From: a virus
Reading direction: 5' to 3' (one strand)
DNA: 37,751 nt
IMG/VR virus record: IMGVR_UViG_3300007537_000384
Location: 1-37,751 of that record
The notes below the pieces were generated by a model, which was not told the origin of the DNA, ran no database searches, and worked only from the letters and a program-made list of their open reading frames with translations. Shown piece after piece: positions 8,940-17,602 of this stretch (positions are counted from its first letter, which is position 1; each line of letters begins with the position of its first letter). Both the position numbers and the translations under genes were made by a program.

Positions 8940-10937
8940 TTAAATAGAATTAAATCATTCATTTGCCCTCCTTTGTGTTTCTGAAACAGAGAATCAAAAC
9001 TCTCAAGTATTTTTATCAAACTCACTTGCAAATCTTCTATCTCAATATATCCTTCATCTAAGTTTAGTTATATGAAATATAGTCATATCCTCTATATCTC
9101 TAGTTATTTGGATTATAATGTTTGAAACTTGTTTTATCGCAGCTCAATCCTTAAATCGAGATGGACTTGGTATATCATCATTACCTTTATTTCCTTGATT
9201 AGTCCAGTTTCTATAATGAGCAACTAGAAATATCGCTACATTTCTTTTTCTTCATATCTCGTTTATTTGGTGCATCGCATTTTGTATTTGCAAATCGTGT
9301 CTTTCCTTATCGTTCATATGGAAGTAATGCAAGTGGTCTATAACAAACATATCTGCTCAATTATCGCAAGCCCTCTCCATTAACTCAATAAGATTATCTA
9401 TGGTCACCGATTTCTTTTTCTCAAGCTCTGTTACTTCTAGCTTTTGCAATATCTCTTTTGCCCTTCTCATATATGTCCAAAACGCATCATCATTATACTC
9501 GTTGTTTACAAATTTTACCCAAGAATAAGACCTATAATTATCAGCCTTTCTCAATATGTTTACCATATCGTATAACTCCTCTTTTCATTGGTCTTCTATT
9601 CTATCTTCCAAAGAATATCTTATAACATTTCGTCATTGCTTTGCCACATTACTAACAACTGCATTTACAAATGTAGTTTTTCCACATCATGTTTCTGCTC
9701 AAACGGTATATATCTTTCCCTTGTATATTCATCAGAGTGTTTCATCTCGTTCATCCCATCATCGCTTTATAATTTTTTTTGGGTCTGTTTTCTTTATCTC
9801 TTCAAATGCCCTATCAAGTTTATCTTTGTATGATATATGCAAAAAATTTTCTTCAACTTCTTTTTTCGCTATTTCTTTTTTTTCTTTCTGTTTTTTTTCT
9901 TCAAGGTCGTCAAAGTGTATTCAATGTTTTTCTTTAAAATATTCTATTGTCTTCTTTTTATCTTGTCATGCAACCTCATAATAGATTATTTCATAAGGAG
10001 TGAAATAACTTTTATCTGTTTTGATTAGTGAGCTTCAAGTGTTTACAATTATATTGTTTGGCTTCCATCGGTATGCCCCCATATTTTTGTGTCATTCGTG
10101 GAGAGCTGTATTATCTAGTCATTTATCAACAGTCCTAACATCTCGAACCTCTTCTGCTATTATATTTGCTGGTATGCTGTTTATCGCTTCCCAAACACCA
10201 CTTGTTTTTTCATAATCTTTTTTGTAATCTTTTTTTATAATTTCTTTAACTTTTTTTCTATCGTTTTTTTCTTTCTCAATTTCTTTTTTATTTTTTTCTG
10301 CGTATTTTTCTATAGCTGAGAACACCTTTGATTTTTTTTCTTCAAAATAGAGCATCTTACATTCAATTGGTCATAAGTCCCATAAGACCTTTTTCTTTCT
10401 TATTTTTTTTCTAGGGTTCATACTTCATGGCATTCTAGTTATCCTTGATATGTTTTTGCAAGCGTGGTCTGTTGCATATCATGTGGAAGCAATTAAGGCA
10501 TCTATTTTTTTGAATATGTATTCAATTCATAATGAATAAGACTCCTTATCAAAACTCCTCTCCTCTCAAGCGTAATACACATGCAATCAGTTTCAACTGT
10601 CAACTAAAGCACAATAATCTCAAAGTCAATTCTTATCTAATATTTCAACTATCTCTGCATATTTTTCTTGTAACTCGGATTGGTCTAACACTATAGGTTC
10701 TACCTCCTCTGTCATCTCATAATGCATGAGCCTAACATCAATATCGACACAAAAATATTTTTTCTTTGCGATGTCATCATCAGAACACCTATCATCAATT
10801 CATTTCTTTACTCATCAACAAAAATAAATATTGTTTTTTCCTTTAGATTTTTCGTAACTTACAAGGCTTCTTAAATTATTTATTTCTAGTCATTCACTGC
10901 CTTGTAGGAACTCTAAGAATTTTTTATTTTCATCCAT
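8940..10937 (-). CDS. Fused AEP primase and DnaB-like helicase
   Basis: 665 aa. N-terminal archaeo-eukaryotic primase (AEP/PrimPol-type) domain: YFCVDIDVRL with metal ligands Asp65 and Asp67, LVDSGNGLHVYY at 111-122, and ISRITRMPGSMNPRKK at 163-178, the R-x-PG-x-N-x-K signature. A linker with Lys/Glu coils covers about 200-385. The C-terminal RecA-fold helicase has Walker A GAETGCGKTT (Lys420), Walker B MFVIDHLHYF (Asp534), a sensor strand VAIFLVAHYR and SRFKDGAAIKQVSNIIIQITRD. It would unwind and prime the fork in one polypeptide. Both active sites include TGA-Gly. The ATG at 10937 overlaps no gene; the preceding stop is 29 bases upstream. Confidence 0.88.
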
Positions 10938-10966
10938 AGGAATTATTTTTTTTGATATAAAATTTT

Positions 10967-11800
10967 TTATCGGTTTTTTGCTAGACGGTTTCTTAGCGTA
11001 GACTTTCGGTCTTTTTGTTCAACGACTCAAGTAAGAACTTGTGCTTTCCAATACTTTTCAAATTCATCAAGTAGTGGCTTTAAGTTTTTATCCTTGTGTG
11101 TCCTTTCTGTTGCTATCAACACAGTATCAAACCACTTAATAAATTTTTCTGGAGTCTCTGTTTTAGCTGGTATCCATCACAGTCTCAAGAAAACTCACAT
11201 CACATATGCACTTGCTTTGTCTGGATTGTTTTTTGCGTAATCACTCATAATACCTATGGTTTCTTGGTTTTTGTCGGCGTCGCCCAATCTATTTTGTTTT
11301 TTTTCTTCTGCATTTCAAGAGGAATTTTTTTTTAGAGCGGGATTTTTCTTTTTTTTCTTTTCTTTTTCATTCTTGTCATTCTTGTTAATGGGTGTAACCT
11401 TCGTAAAGTTTTCATTGGAGTTTTCATTGGAGTTTTCATTGGAGTTTTCATAGTTGTCCAATGATTGGTATTTGTCGTAGTTAACTACTGTTACTAAAAT
11501 TCAGCGTGGAGTTTTCGTTGTCGTTATCATTAGAGCTTTCATAAGTTGCTTCATAAGAGTCTTCGTGTAGTGGGTATTATATGTCTTTGTTCTATAGCCT
11601 ATTTTGTAGGTAAGTTGCTGTTTTAAATCAGAATGAGTGACAAAACATTGTCATCTTTTTATAATATATTCTCAATATTTTTTTCATTTATGATTTGCTT
11701 TTCAACATAAATAAATTCGTATCTTTAAAAGCTCTGGAGATTTAGTCCATACCTCGCTTTCAAAAATTGTACGTGAAATAATAAATCATCATTTGTTCAT
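10967..11800 (-). CDS. Replisome organiser-like replication protein
   Basis: 277 aa. The N-terminal 120 residues follow the pattern of phage replication initiators with a winged helix: GGFIISRTIFESEVWTKSPELL, IYLCGKANHKG, IIKRGQCFVTHSDLKQQL, then YTKTLMKQLMKAL and GILVTVVNYDKYQ. A hydrophilic linker contains a triple NSNE-type repeat (12-base unit repeated three times at 11411-11448) and a Lys-rich run. The C-terminal part (SDYAKNNPDKASAYVMGVFLRLGWIP) resembles a DnaD-like or helicase-contact domain. Directly precedes the primase-helicase, as expected for an origin-binding or helicase-loading protein. Confidence 0.68.
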
Positions 11801-11812
11801 ACTGAGGGGAAA

Positions 11813-12154
11813 TTAAAAATTAAATGCTTTTATTTTTTCTTCAACTAAATCTAAAACATCTTGTGTTTTAGTATATCCTTGTTCTTCTGCCATATGTATC
11901 ATAGTTAAGCAATTAAACTTTAGGGATTTTACATATGCCTTAATTTGTTTTTCATTTAATTTAATTTTTTTTCATAAATTAATATCTTGTATTCAGTTCT
12001 TCTCTATGTTTTTGATTTCATTTGAATAATGTTTATGTATTTTGTTTTTTAGTTCTTCTATTGTTTCATATTTTTCTTTTGCAAACAATAAAAAATTTTT
12101 TGTATTTAGAAAAATATCTCTCATTATATCTCTAGTTTCTTCAACATCAAGCAT
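11813..12154 (-). CDS. Small helical protein upstream of replication genes
   Basis: 113 aa, helical and charged (MLDVEETRDIMRDIFLNTKN, YETIEELKNKIHKHYSNEIKN, LVEEKIKAFNF), only two TGA codons. First gene after the strong terminator on this strand and only 12 bases before the replisome-organiser gene, so it probably shares its transcript. Not recognised. Confidence 0.7.
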
Positions 12155-12174
12155 AATATTTTTTTACAAAAACT

Positions 12175-12208
12175 AAAAAGTAGCTTGCCCCCCAGTAAGC
12201 TACTTTTT
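12175..12208 (-). terminator. Strong intrinsic terminator, both strands
   Basis: A perfect 12-bp stem, AAAAAGTAGCTT with AAGCTACTTTTT, closes on a 10-base loop that contains six C or G. On the minus strand the stem is followed by T-rich sequence. It separates the block of small early genes (12307 upward) from the replication block. Confidence 0.85.
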
Positions 12209-12257
12209 CAGTAATGTTGTTGTTTATTTCAACTTTTCATACAACAACGCTGGGGAG
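12187..12257 (-). promoter_or_regulatory. Possible pseudoknot/attenuator coupled to the terminator
   Basis: In minus-strand RNA order: a CTCCCCAG segment (12250-12257), a hairpin GTTGTTGT/ACAACAAC (12216-12223 with 12241-12248), then the terminator whose loop contains CTGGGGGG. The CCCCAG upstream is complementary to CTGGGG in the loop (six pairs), so a loop-to-upstream interaction is possible. This could modulate read-through into replication genes. Seen as complementarity only; function is inferred. Confidence 0.45.
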
Positions 12258-12306
12258 CATTTATTATTGATAATATATTTTTTTTATTTCAATAATCAAG
12301 TTTTTT

Positions 12307-12546
12307 TTATTCAAACCTTTTATTAATATTATTTTCTCTATAGAAATCGTTAATGTATTTGGTGTCATCGTATTGATAACTTTTTTCCATAGCATTTAGT
12401 TTATCTATTTCTTTTTCATAGTAATCGTTACTCATTTCTTCTATTTCTACTCATCATCAAATCAAAGAAAAAAGAAACATAATCAATCATATTACAAACA
12501 ATAATACTATCCATCAAAAACATCATAAGTTGTTGTTTTTTTTCAT
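12307..12546 (-). CDS. Small single-pass membrane protein
   Basis: 79 aa. Residues 8-32 (GCFGWIVLLFVIGLIMFLFSLIGGG) are one membrane segment rich in TGA-Gly; the remainder is an acidic cytoplasmic or external tail (EIEEMSNDYYEKEIDKL). A holin-like role is conceivable by size but nothing specific supports it and the lysins are far away. Last gene before the terminator. Confidence 0.65.
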
Positions 12547-12570
12547 TTTTTTTAAATCAAATAATAAAAT

Positions 12571-12783
12571 TTATTTTTTTGGTCTATGAATTATCTTAAA
12601 TCAATTATATCCTCATCGTTTTTTAAATTCATCTACATCCAATCCACCTCAATGCATTAGTCATTTTTTGTAAAGATACAAGGAAAAATCTTCTGTATTT
12701 ATATACGGATTTCCTTTTATTATATCCCACAAAGTTGCTCGTGGTATTGTTTTTGTATTGCAATTTACTACGATTTCAGACAT
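12571..12783 (-). CDS. Small hypothetical protein
   Basis: 70 aa. Begins MSEIVVNCNTKTIPRATLWD and contains KKGLMHGGGLDVDEFKKRGGYNGFKII with four TGA-Gly. Soluble, basic. Tightly packed between neighbours in the early small-gene block; not recognised. Confidence 0.62.
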
Positions 12784-12792
12784 AATATAATC

Positions 12793-13005
12793 TTATGTTT
12801 TAAATTTTTTTATTTTCATTTTTCTATAGGGGTCTTCTTTATTATCTCGCACCTCTATAGAAATTAAGTCTTCATTATTGATATTATTTTTTACTATTTT
12901 TATTGCTTGCTCTTTCAATATTTTTTTTTCTATATATCAAATTATGTTGTTAGATATCAAACATTTACAATAAATATTATACTTTTTTTTTCTTATTTCA
13001 ATCAT
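12793..13005 (-). CDS. Small hypothetical protein
   Basis: 70 aa, basic, KKKYNIYCKCLISNNIIGYIEKK then ILKEQAIKIVKNNI and a Lys-rich end. Begins with a beta strand pattern like the next two genes (KYNVYIINFLTDKI), hinting at small paralogous folds. One TGA codon. Not recognised. Confidence 0.55.
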
Positions 13006-13009
13006 TTTT

Positions 13010-13219
13010 TTATTTCTTATTTTTTAAAATAATTGCTTCTAGTTCTTTACATATCTTACTATCTTGTGGTAATATCATAGGTCAATATCAATATCAATAA
13101 GCAAAAGATATCTTCTCTCAAATCTTTTCAGCTAAACTTTCTTTTACTCATTTACATTTTCTTGCAACTATTTTATCTGTTAAAAAATTTATAATATAAA
13201 CATTATATTTTTTTTCCAT
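13010..13219 (-). CDS. Small hypothetical protein with YG repeat
   Basis: 69 aa. MEKKYNVYIINFLTDKIVARKCKG then SLAEKIGEKISFAYGYGYGPM: three consecutive TAT-TGA units give Tyr-Gly repeats. Its ATG overlaps the 3' end of the upstream gene by 17 bases, so translation is probably coupled. Not recognised. Confidence 0.58.
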
Positions 13220-13607
13220 AATTTTTAATTCATAAATTTAAAAGATATTTATCAATGTCTTTTTGTTTGTCTTTTTCTAAGCTACAGCTGTCTATTCAAA
13301 CATTTGGTCAATTTTCAAAGCGATTTTTAATTTCTTCATTAAAGTTTTTTCTATAAATATATTCTACAAAAATCAAATCTCATTCAACATAAGAAAATAT
13401 TTGCATCTTTTCTATATTTATCCATTCTCAAAAATATGGTGCATCTTGATTACTATCAAATTGATGCCATTTTTTATCTTTATGAAATAGATTGTCAAAA
13501 GAGTATCTACTTCATTCGATAAATCATTTTCTGACTATTTTTTTATTTGAGCTAGCATTTACGTGGCTTGTTACTTCTCTTAAAATTCTCTGTATTTTTT
13601 CCTCCAT
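13203..13607 (-). CDS. Hypothetical protein
   Basis: 134 aa, eight or so TGA-Gly, mixed charged composition with several aromatic segments (GSRYSFDNLFHKDKKWHQF, EWINIEKMQIFSYVEGDLIFVEYIY). Probably a compact soluble domain. Overlaps the next gene by 17 bases. Not recognised. Confidence 0.68.
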
Positions 13608-13654
13608 TGGTTACTGTGTTTTAAGTAATAAAAAACTCTTTATATTTTTTTATT

Positions 13655-14155
13655 TTATATTTTTTTAAACAAATAATCTCAAATACTATTTGTTATTTCT
13701 GTTCTAGGTTGATATTTATCAATATCTTCTTCTATCATATACTTCAAAAGAAATGCCTCAAACTCTGACTTGTCTTTATTTCTCAATGCTATTGCCATAT
13801 ATGATATATTGTCTTCTCCCCAATCTCATCACATATCTCCGTAATACCTTGATTTATAATGAGATAAAGCCACAACTAAAGCGATGTCATATAGTTTTCT
13901 TGCTGTTTTCATAAATCACATATCAGATATAACAGGTAATAAGTCATTATCCCAGGAAGTTTCGTGAAAATATGCACCTATCTCTCATTCATAAAATTTA
14001 TCATAATCTTCATTCAATAGATGTTTTTTTTCTTCCCATAATTCAAGTAGTGTTTTATTTTCTTTTGTTTTTAGTAATCATAAAATACCTCTAAAGATTT
14101 CTTTTGTTTTTTTATTTTTTGATATTTTTTTATTGAAATAGTGTGTGTATCACAT
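13655..14155 (-). CDS. Hypothetical helical protein
   Basis: 166 aa. Mainly helical: a basic N-terminus (YFNKKISKNKKTKEIFRG), YFHETSWDNDLLPVISDMGF, TARKLYDIALVVALSHYKSRYYGDMGGDWGEDN and a C-terminal acidic helix. Six TGA codons. One of the larger proteins in the early accessory block, where anti-host functions are often found; no family recognised. Confidence 0.7.
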
Positions 14156-14199
14156 AGTTTTTTTTGGTAAAAGATTAAAAAGTTAATTTTTTTGTACTG

Positions 14200-14427
14200 T
14201 TAAAATTCAAAAGAAAGTTTATCTATCATTTCTCATTTTATAGAATGTCGATAAGTTTTTTTTCATTCAATGTTGCTATATTTTCATTTATCATATTGCT
14301 TGCTTCATTCTTTATGTCACATAGTTCTCAATCTTGTTTTTATCATCTCACTTTCTTTTTTGTCGTTTGTTGTGATAAAAGTTACTACTCATTTTCCAGT
14401 AGTGGGATAAGTTACGCTTATTGCCAT
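14200..14427 (-). CDS. Small basic hypothetical protein
   Basis: 75 aa with seven TGA-Gly (SVTYPTTGKGVVTFITTNDK, TRLRTMGHKEGSKQYDKGKY, EGKKTYRHSIKG). Strongly basic and Gly-rich, so nucleic-acid contact is possible. Its ATG lies within 3 bases of the upstream gene's stop. Confidence 0.6.
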
Positions 14428-14429
14428 AT

Positions 14430-14633
14430 TTATATCTTTATATTATCAAGTAAAAATTCATTAAGTTTTCAAAGTCATTCAAAAAATAGTACATCATAAT
14501 CTTTGACATTTTTTTTCTCATATAATTTATTTGCATAATCCCAAACCATTTCTTCTTTATCAAAAATTTCTTTTGTGAATATAGCTACAACCTGCATTTG
14601 GTCTTTGCTTCTTTCTATAATTATTGAATACAT
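14430..14633 (-). CDS. Small hypothetical protein
   Basis: 67 aa: a beta start (MYSIIIERSKDQMQVVAIFT) followed by helices (FDKEEMVWDYANKLYEKKN) and DVLFFEGLGKLNEFLLDNIKI. Looks like a small alpha/beta fold. Stop and next ATG are 2 bases apart. Not recognised. Confidence 0.6.
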
Positions 14634-14693
14634 ATTACATAAATTTTATAAATTAAAATTTTTTTTATTTTTATTTTTAAATATTTTAAAGTA

Positions 14694-14858
14694 TTAAATA
14701 TTTATTGCATACATCTCTTCGGCTATTGCTTCAAGTTCTTCTGATATAAATCTATTGCAATCATCATTTCTCATAATCTTATCTAGTTTATTTTCCCGTT
14801 CTTTAATTTGTTTTTTTATATTTTTATGGTCTTCTTTTAAATCATATTTTTTTTTCAT
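14694..14858 (-). CDS. Small coiled-coil protein
   Basis: 54 aa from ATG 14858, almost wholly a charged helix (DLKEDHKNIKKQIKERENKL) then ISEELEAIAEEMYAINI. No TGA codon, so support rests on composition, spacing and strand. A longer upstream start without leader is less likely. Confidence 0.5.
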   Translation of the reverse strand: MKKKYDLKEDHKNIKKQIKERENKLDKIMRNDDCNRFISEELEAIAEEMYAINI

Positions 14859-14875
14859 TCTAGTAAAATAAAGAA

Positions 14876-15055
14876 TTAAAAAGGTAATGGACTTTCCCAG
14901 CAATCTCAAGTCTTTTCGAGTGTTGCTATTGTATATTTTATTTCTACTTTTTTTGATTGTTTTTCTATATCATCAAGTCTTTTGTTATATTTTTCCTCAT
15001 CATCGAATACTTGATAATATTCTCCTATCCTTATAAGGTATAGTTTTTTTGGCAT
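14876..15055 (-). CDS. Small hypothetical protein
   Basis: 59 aa: MPKKLYLIRIGEYYQVFDDE, a charged helix, then VEIKYTIATLEKTGDCWESP. One TGA codon. Beta-helix-beta pattern; not recognised. Stop is 17 bases before the next gene. Confidence 0.58.
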
Positions 15056-15067
15056 TTCTTAATAAGT

Positions 15068-15316
15068 TTATGAATTAAAAACAGATACATCATACACCTC
15101 TACATCGTTTCTTTCTTTTAATTTTTCTTTTATTCTATTAAATCAAGTACCGCTTCAATGCCATATTTCTATACTATTATTTTTTAGTGCAAATCAAAAC
15201 TCATTGGCTATAATCTCTGTAATGTCTTCTAGTGTTTTGTTCTCACATCGGAAAACGTTACAATAATATACGCCTACTGGCTTACGTTTCTTGAAAGTTT
15301 GTGATATTAAATACAT
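15068..15316 (-). CDS. Small hypothetical protein
   Basis: 82 aa: MYLISQTFKKRKPVGVYYCN, DITEIIANEFGFALKN, IEIWHGSGTGFNRIKEKLKE. Three TGA codons, two of them in the HGSGTGF segment. Soluble alpha/beta composition. Not recognised. Confidence 0.62.
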
Positions 15317-15326
15317 AATTATAATT

Positions 15327-15674
15327 TTATAAATTAAAATGGTTTAGAATTTTTTTTGATTTTTTTTCTACTTCTATCATATAATCAACAAACTCTTCTA
15401 CTGTTTCAAATCGTGATTTTGCTTCAACATCAATTATAACATTATATCATTCATCTCATTCATCTCATAATAGATTTTTGACATATACGCTTGCTTCTAT
15501 CCAATTATCTGATGCATTCTCGCAATAGGTATAGTCTACTTCAAAACTAAACTCGCTACAAAAAGCATACATACTATTTGCAACCTCATCTTTATAATTG
15601 TTTTCTATTGCTTCTTTTTCATTTTCTTTTACTCGTTCAATCATTTTTTTTCTAAGCTCTATTGTTTCATTCAT
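15327..15674 (-). CDS. Hypothetical protein with AT-rich leader
   Basis: 115 aa. N-terminal charged helix (ETIELRKKMIERVKENEKEA), a central domain (SEFSFEVDYTYCENASDNWI) and a GDEGDEGYNVIIDVEAKS segment whose glycines are all TGA. Preceded by an AT-only leader resembling those at 16774, 17027 and 17241. Function unknown. Confidence 0.66.
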
Positions 15675-15704
15675 TTTTTTTAATTTTTTAAGTATAAAAA
15701 AGGC

Positions 15705-16034
15705 TTATTTATCCATTTGCATATGCATATGGTTTTGCATTTTTAGGTTCAAGTTCAATTGTATCTCACAATAAGAGTATACTGACAAAACGGACTTTTC
15801 TCACTGCATAGATGGACTTGAAAAATGCCTTGGGTTTTTTTTAGATATCCCATTTCTATAATATTTCCATAGTAAATCATTGTCAATTATTCTATTTTTA
15901 TAGTATATTTCCATAAAATCTTTTTCGGTTTTTTTTAATAAACTTATTAAAGACAAATCACTACTCCATAAATCAATTGTTTTTCTTAAAAATTTCTCTT
16001 CATTCTTTAGGTTTGCTAATTCTATTTTTTTCAT
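15705..16034 (-). CDS. Small hypothetical protein
   Basis: 109 aa. Helical N-terminal two thirds (LKNEEKFLRKTIDLWSSDLS, LLKKTEKDFMEIYYKNRI), one TGA codon, and an odd Met/His/Gln-rich end (QNHMHMQMDK). Reading-frame support is moderate because only one recoded codon is present and the tail is low-complexity. Confidence 0.55.
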
Positions 16035-16062
16035 AGCTACAAAATAAATAATAAAAATTTTT

Positions 16063-16773
16063 TTAGTTTTCTATTTTTTTTATTTTAACATTTTCTATTC
16101 TACTCATATTTTCAAGGTATTTTTTGGCTCGCCTTTTTGCTTCTCATTCAGTAAAAAATAGCTTTCAATATCTATATTGTGTATATTTTAGTCAACTTCT
16201 TGTTTTTCTTACTGGATATAGTTCCTTGTATACATAACTATCAAAACATATATAGAATTTTTTTTCTTTTTTTTCTTTTGGGTTTTCTCTTCTTTTGTTT
16301 TCTCTTCTTTGTTTTTGTAACATCAAAGCATTTTCCACTCAACTTATGTCATTGCTATTTATCCAACCCTTTTTCTCTATTTTTTCCCAATCAATATCAT
16401 TAATATTTTTTCAAAAAATTTTTATTTCTTTTGTTATATCATCATCAATATTGATATTTGTAAGGTATGAAATAGCTGATTTTGCATCTCCTCTTCAAGG
16501 AAATCTCCAACCTCACCAATATTGCATATTCATATCTTGTCGATTTGTTTCATCATATCAATCATCATTATCATCTATATAATTTTGTAAAATATTTTTC
16601 ACAAAATCAAAAGCATTTTTTTTATTTCATATTGCTTTTTTTGGTATCCCTCGACTTCTCTCTCTCCTTCAATCAAAATCAAAGCAATTATTGCTTCAAC
16701 TTTCAATTATTGGTAAAACTCATCAATTTGGTAATCATACTACGGCTTTTCTATAGGTAATTTCAATACTCAT
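16063..16773 (-). CDS. Hypothetical protein, largest of the small-gene block
   Basis: 236 aa, about a dozen TGA-Gly. N-terminal region GLPNGGVLPIIESGSNNCFD and an Arg-rich segment (GRRERSRGIPKK), a middle acidic part with IDDNDDGYDETN and WGGWRFPGRGDAKS, a very basic linker (QRRENKRRENPKEKKK) and a C-terminal part (FYICFDSYVYKELYPVRKTR; GEAKRRAKKYLENM). Two lobes joined by a basic hinge are likely. No family recognised. Preceded by the duplicated AT-rich leader. Confidence 0.66.
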
Positions 16774-16812
16774 TTTTTTTTTAATTTTTAAGAAAAATAA
16801 AAAGATTTTTTT
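16774..16812 (-). promoter_or_regulatory. AT-only leader, copy 1
   Basis: Positions 16781-16812 are identical, base for base, to 17031-17062 in front of the next gene. On the minus strand this is a T-rich run followed by CTTAAAAATTAAAAAAAATG at the start codon. No Shine-Dalgarno is present; an A/U-rich ribosome entry site is inferred. Confidence 0.6.
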
Positions 16813-17026
16813 ATAGTCAATCATTCATAAATGGTCAAACTTTGTTTAGTCTCATTCTCTCTCTCAAGTTTTCTTTTCTTATATTTTCAATATAGTCGTC
16901 TTTTGTTTTGTTTGTTCTATCCATAATCTCAAAAGCTGTTGCTTCTCTATATTTTGATATTTGATATATACTAATTTGTGTTTTTAGTTCTCAAGTTTCT
17001 TTATTCATAAATATTTTTTTATTCAT
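16811..17026 (-). CDS. Small charged hypothetical protein
   Basis: 71 aa: MNKKIFMNKETGELKTQISI then an Arg/Lys/Glu helix (DDYIENIRKENLRERMRLNK) ending GPFMNDGL. Three TGA codons. Lies between two copies of the same leader sequence. Not recognised. Confidence 0.6.
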
Positions 17027-17062
17027 TTTTTTAATTTTTAAGAAAAATAAAAAGATTTTTTT
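17027..17062 (-). promoter_or_regulatory. AT-only leader, copy 2
   Basis: The second copy of the 32-base leader (17031-17062), immediately upstream of the ATG at 17026. Exact identity over non-coding AT sequence 250 bases from copy 1 indicates recent duplication or selection on the leader. Confidence 0.6.
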
Positions 17063-17071
17063 GTATATTTT

Positions 17072-17155
17072 CTATAAGTGTATCAGAAAAAACGCTCAAA
17101 CAAATAGTATTCCTACTAAAAAACTCCATAAGAAAACAAACGTTATTGTATTCAT
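17072..17155 (-). CDS. Tiny membrane peptide
   Basis: 27 aa, nearly all one membrane helix (ITFVFLWSFLVGILFVGAFF), with one TGA-Gly. Too short for family assignment. A second membrane micropeptide at 17487-17567 makes a class of such peptides in this early region plausible. Confidence 0.42.
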
Positions 17156-17180
17156 ACTATAAAACTATAACAATATAAAT

Positions 17181-17240
17181 CTAAAGTAGTCAACTATCAA
17201 TCATATCCACTATGTCTTGGATAGGTATATCATATCACAT
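17181..17240 (-). CDS. Possible 19-residue micropeptide
   Basis: ATG-TGA start gives M-G-Y-D-I-P-I-Q-D-I-V and ends at TAG after 19 aa. Support comes from the upstream sequence (17241-17265), which resembles the leader of the two adjacent genes. Could be a leader peptide for the structured RNA region just upstream, or chance. Confidence 0.3.
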
Positions 17241-17265
17241 TTTTTTTGATTTTTAAAGAAATAAA
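17241..17265 (-). promoter_or_regulatory. AT-only leader, diverged copy 3
   Basis: On the minus strand CTTTAAAAATCAAAAAAAATG precedes the micropeptide start; it differs from copies 1 and 2 at a few positions. A related run also precedes the ATG at 15674. Confidence 0.4.
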
Positions 17266-17275
17266 ATACAAGTTA

Positions 17276-17427
17276 TCGTACTATCATTGCAATGTTGCAA
17301 TACGTGCTTATTTCTTTTTTAAAGTCTCATAATAAGCAGGAAAGTCAGACTATTCTGATAGGGATACAATCACACTTGTTTCAATACTTTGATTGTTATC
17401 TATGTATTTGTATCCCTTGATTTTTGT
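17276..17427 (-). ncRNA. Candidate structured leader RNA
   Basis: Four inverted repeats sit in series in a stretch with no open gene: AGGGATACAA with TTGTATCCCT (17360-17369 and 17408-17417, ten pairs, containing CAATCA/TGATTG as an alternative inner stem), TCAGA/TCTGA (17345-17358), TGCTTAT/ATAAGCA (17305-17338), and ATTGCAA/TTGCAAT (17286-17301). A good promoter (17434-17461) points into it. In such AT-rich DNA this density of paired segments suggests a folded RNA: a riboregulator, processed leader or small RNA. It is not a tRNA. Identity unknown. Confidence 0.5.
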
Positions 17428-17433
17428 ATTCTA

Positions 17434-17461
17434 AGTATAATGATTTTTTATTATTTTTCAA
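17434..17461 (-). promoter_or_regulatory. Leftward sigma70-type promoter
   Basis: On the minus strand TTGAAA (17461-17456), a 16-base spacer and TATACT (17439-17434). Transcription would start about 7 bases on, exactly at the 5' arm of the ten-pair stem of the structured RNA, and continue into the small-gene block. Confidence 0.6.
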
Positions 17462-17486
17462 GTCTTTTTTTGTTTTTTTTATAAAT

Positions 17487-17567
17487 CTATTTTCTTATTC
17501 AATATATAACTAGTGTTAAAATAATAGCTATAATCAATACACAAATAAAAAACATTGTTTTCTCCAT
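17487..17567 (-). CDS. Tiny membrane peptide
   Basis: 26 aa: MEKTMFFICVLIIAIILTLV then YGIRK, one membrane helix with positive end, one TGA-Gly. It sits 35 bases after ardC. Small hydrophobic early peptides occur in many phages, but no specific function can be claimed. Confidence 0.42.
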
Positions 17568-17602
17568 TCTTCTATTATATAAACAAATAAAATATTGTTT
17601 TG

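Noticed and set aside
12120-12233. Minus-strand frame of about 38 codons across the terminator
   Set aside because: It is interrupted functionally by the strong hairpin and overlaps the 113-aa gene; the terminator explains the sequence better.
17360-17417. tRNA-like fold of the ten-pair stem
   Set aside because: The length between arms is too short and no T-arm or anticodon arm can be drawn; kept as an unclassified structured RNA.
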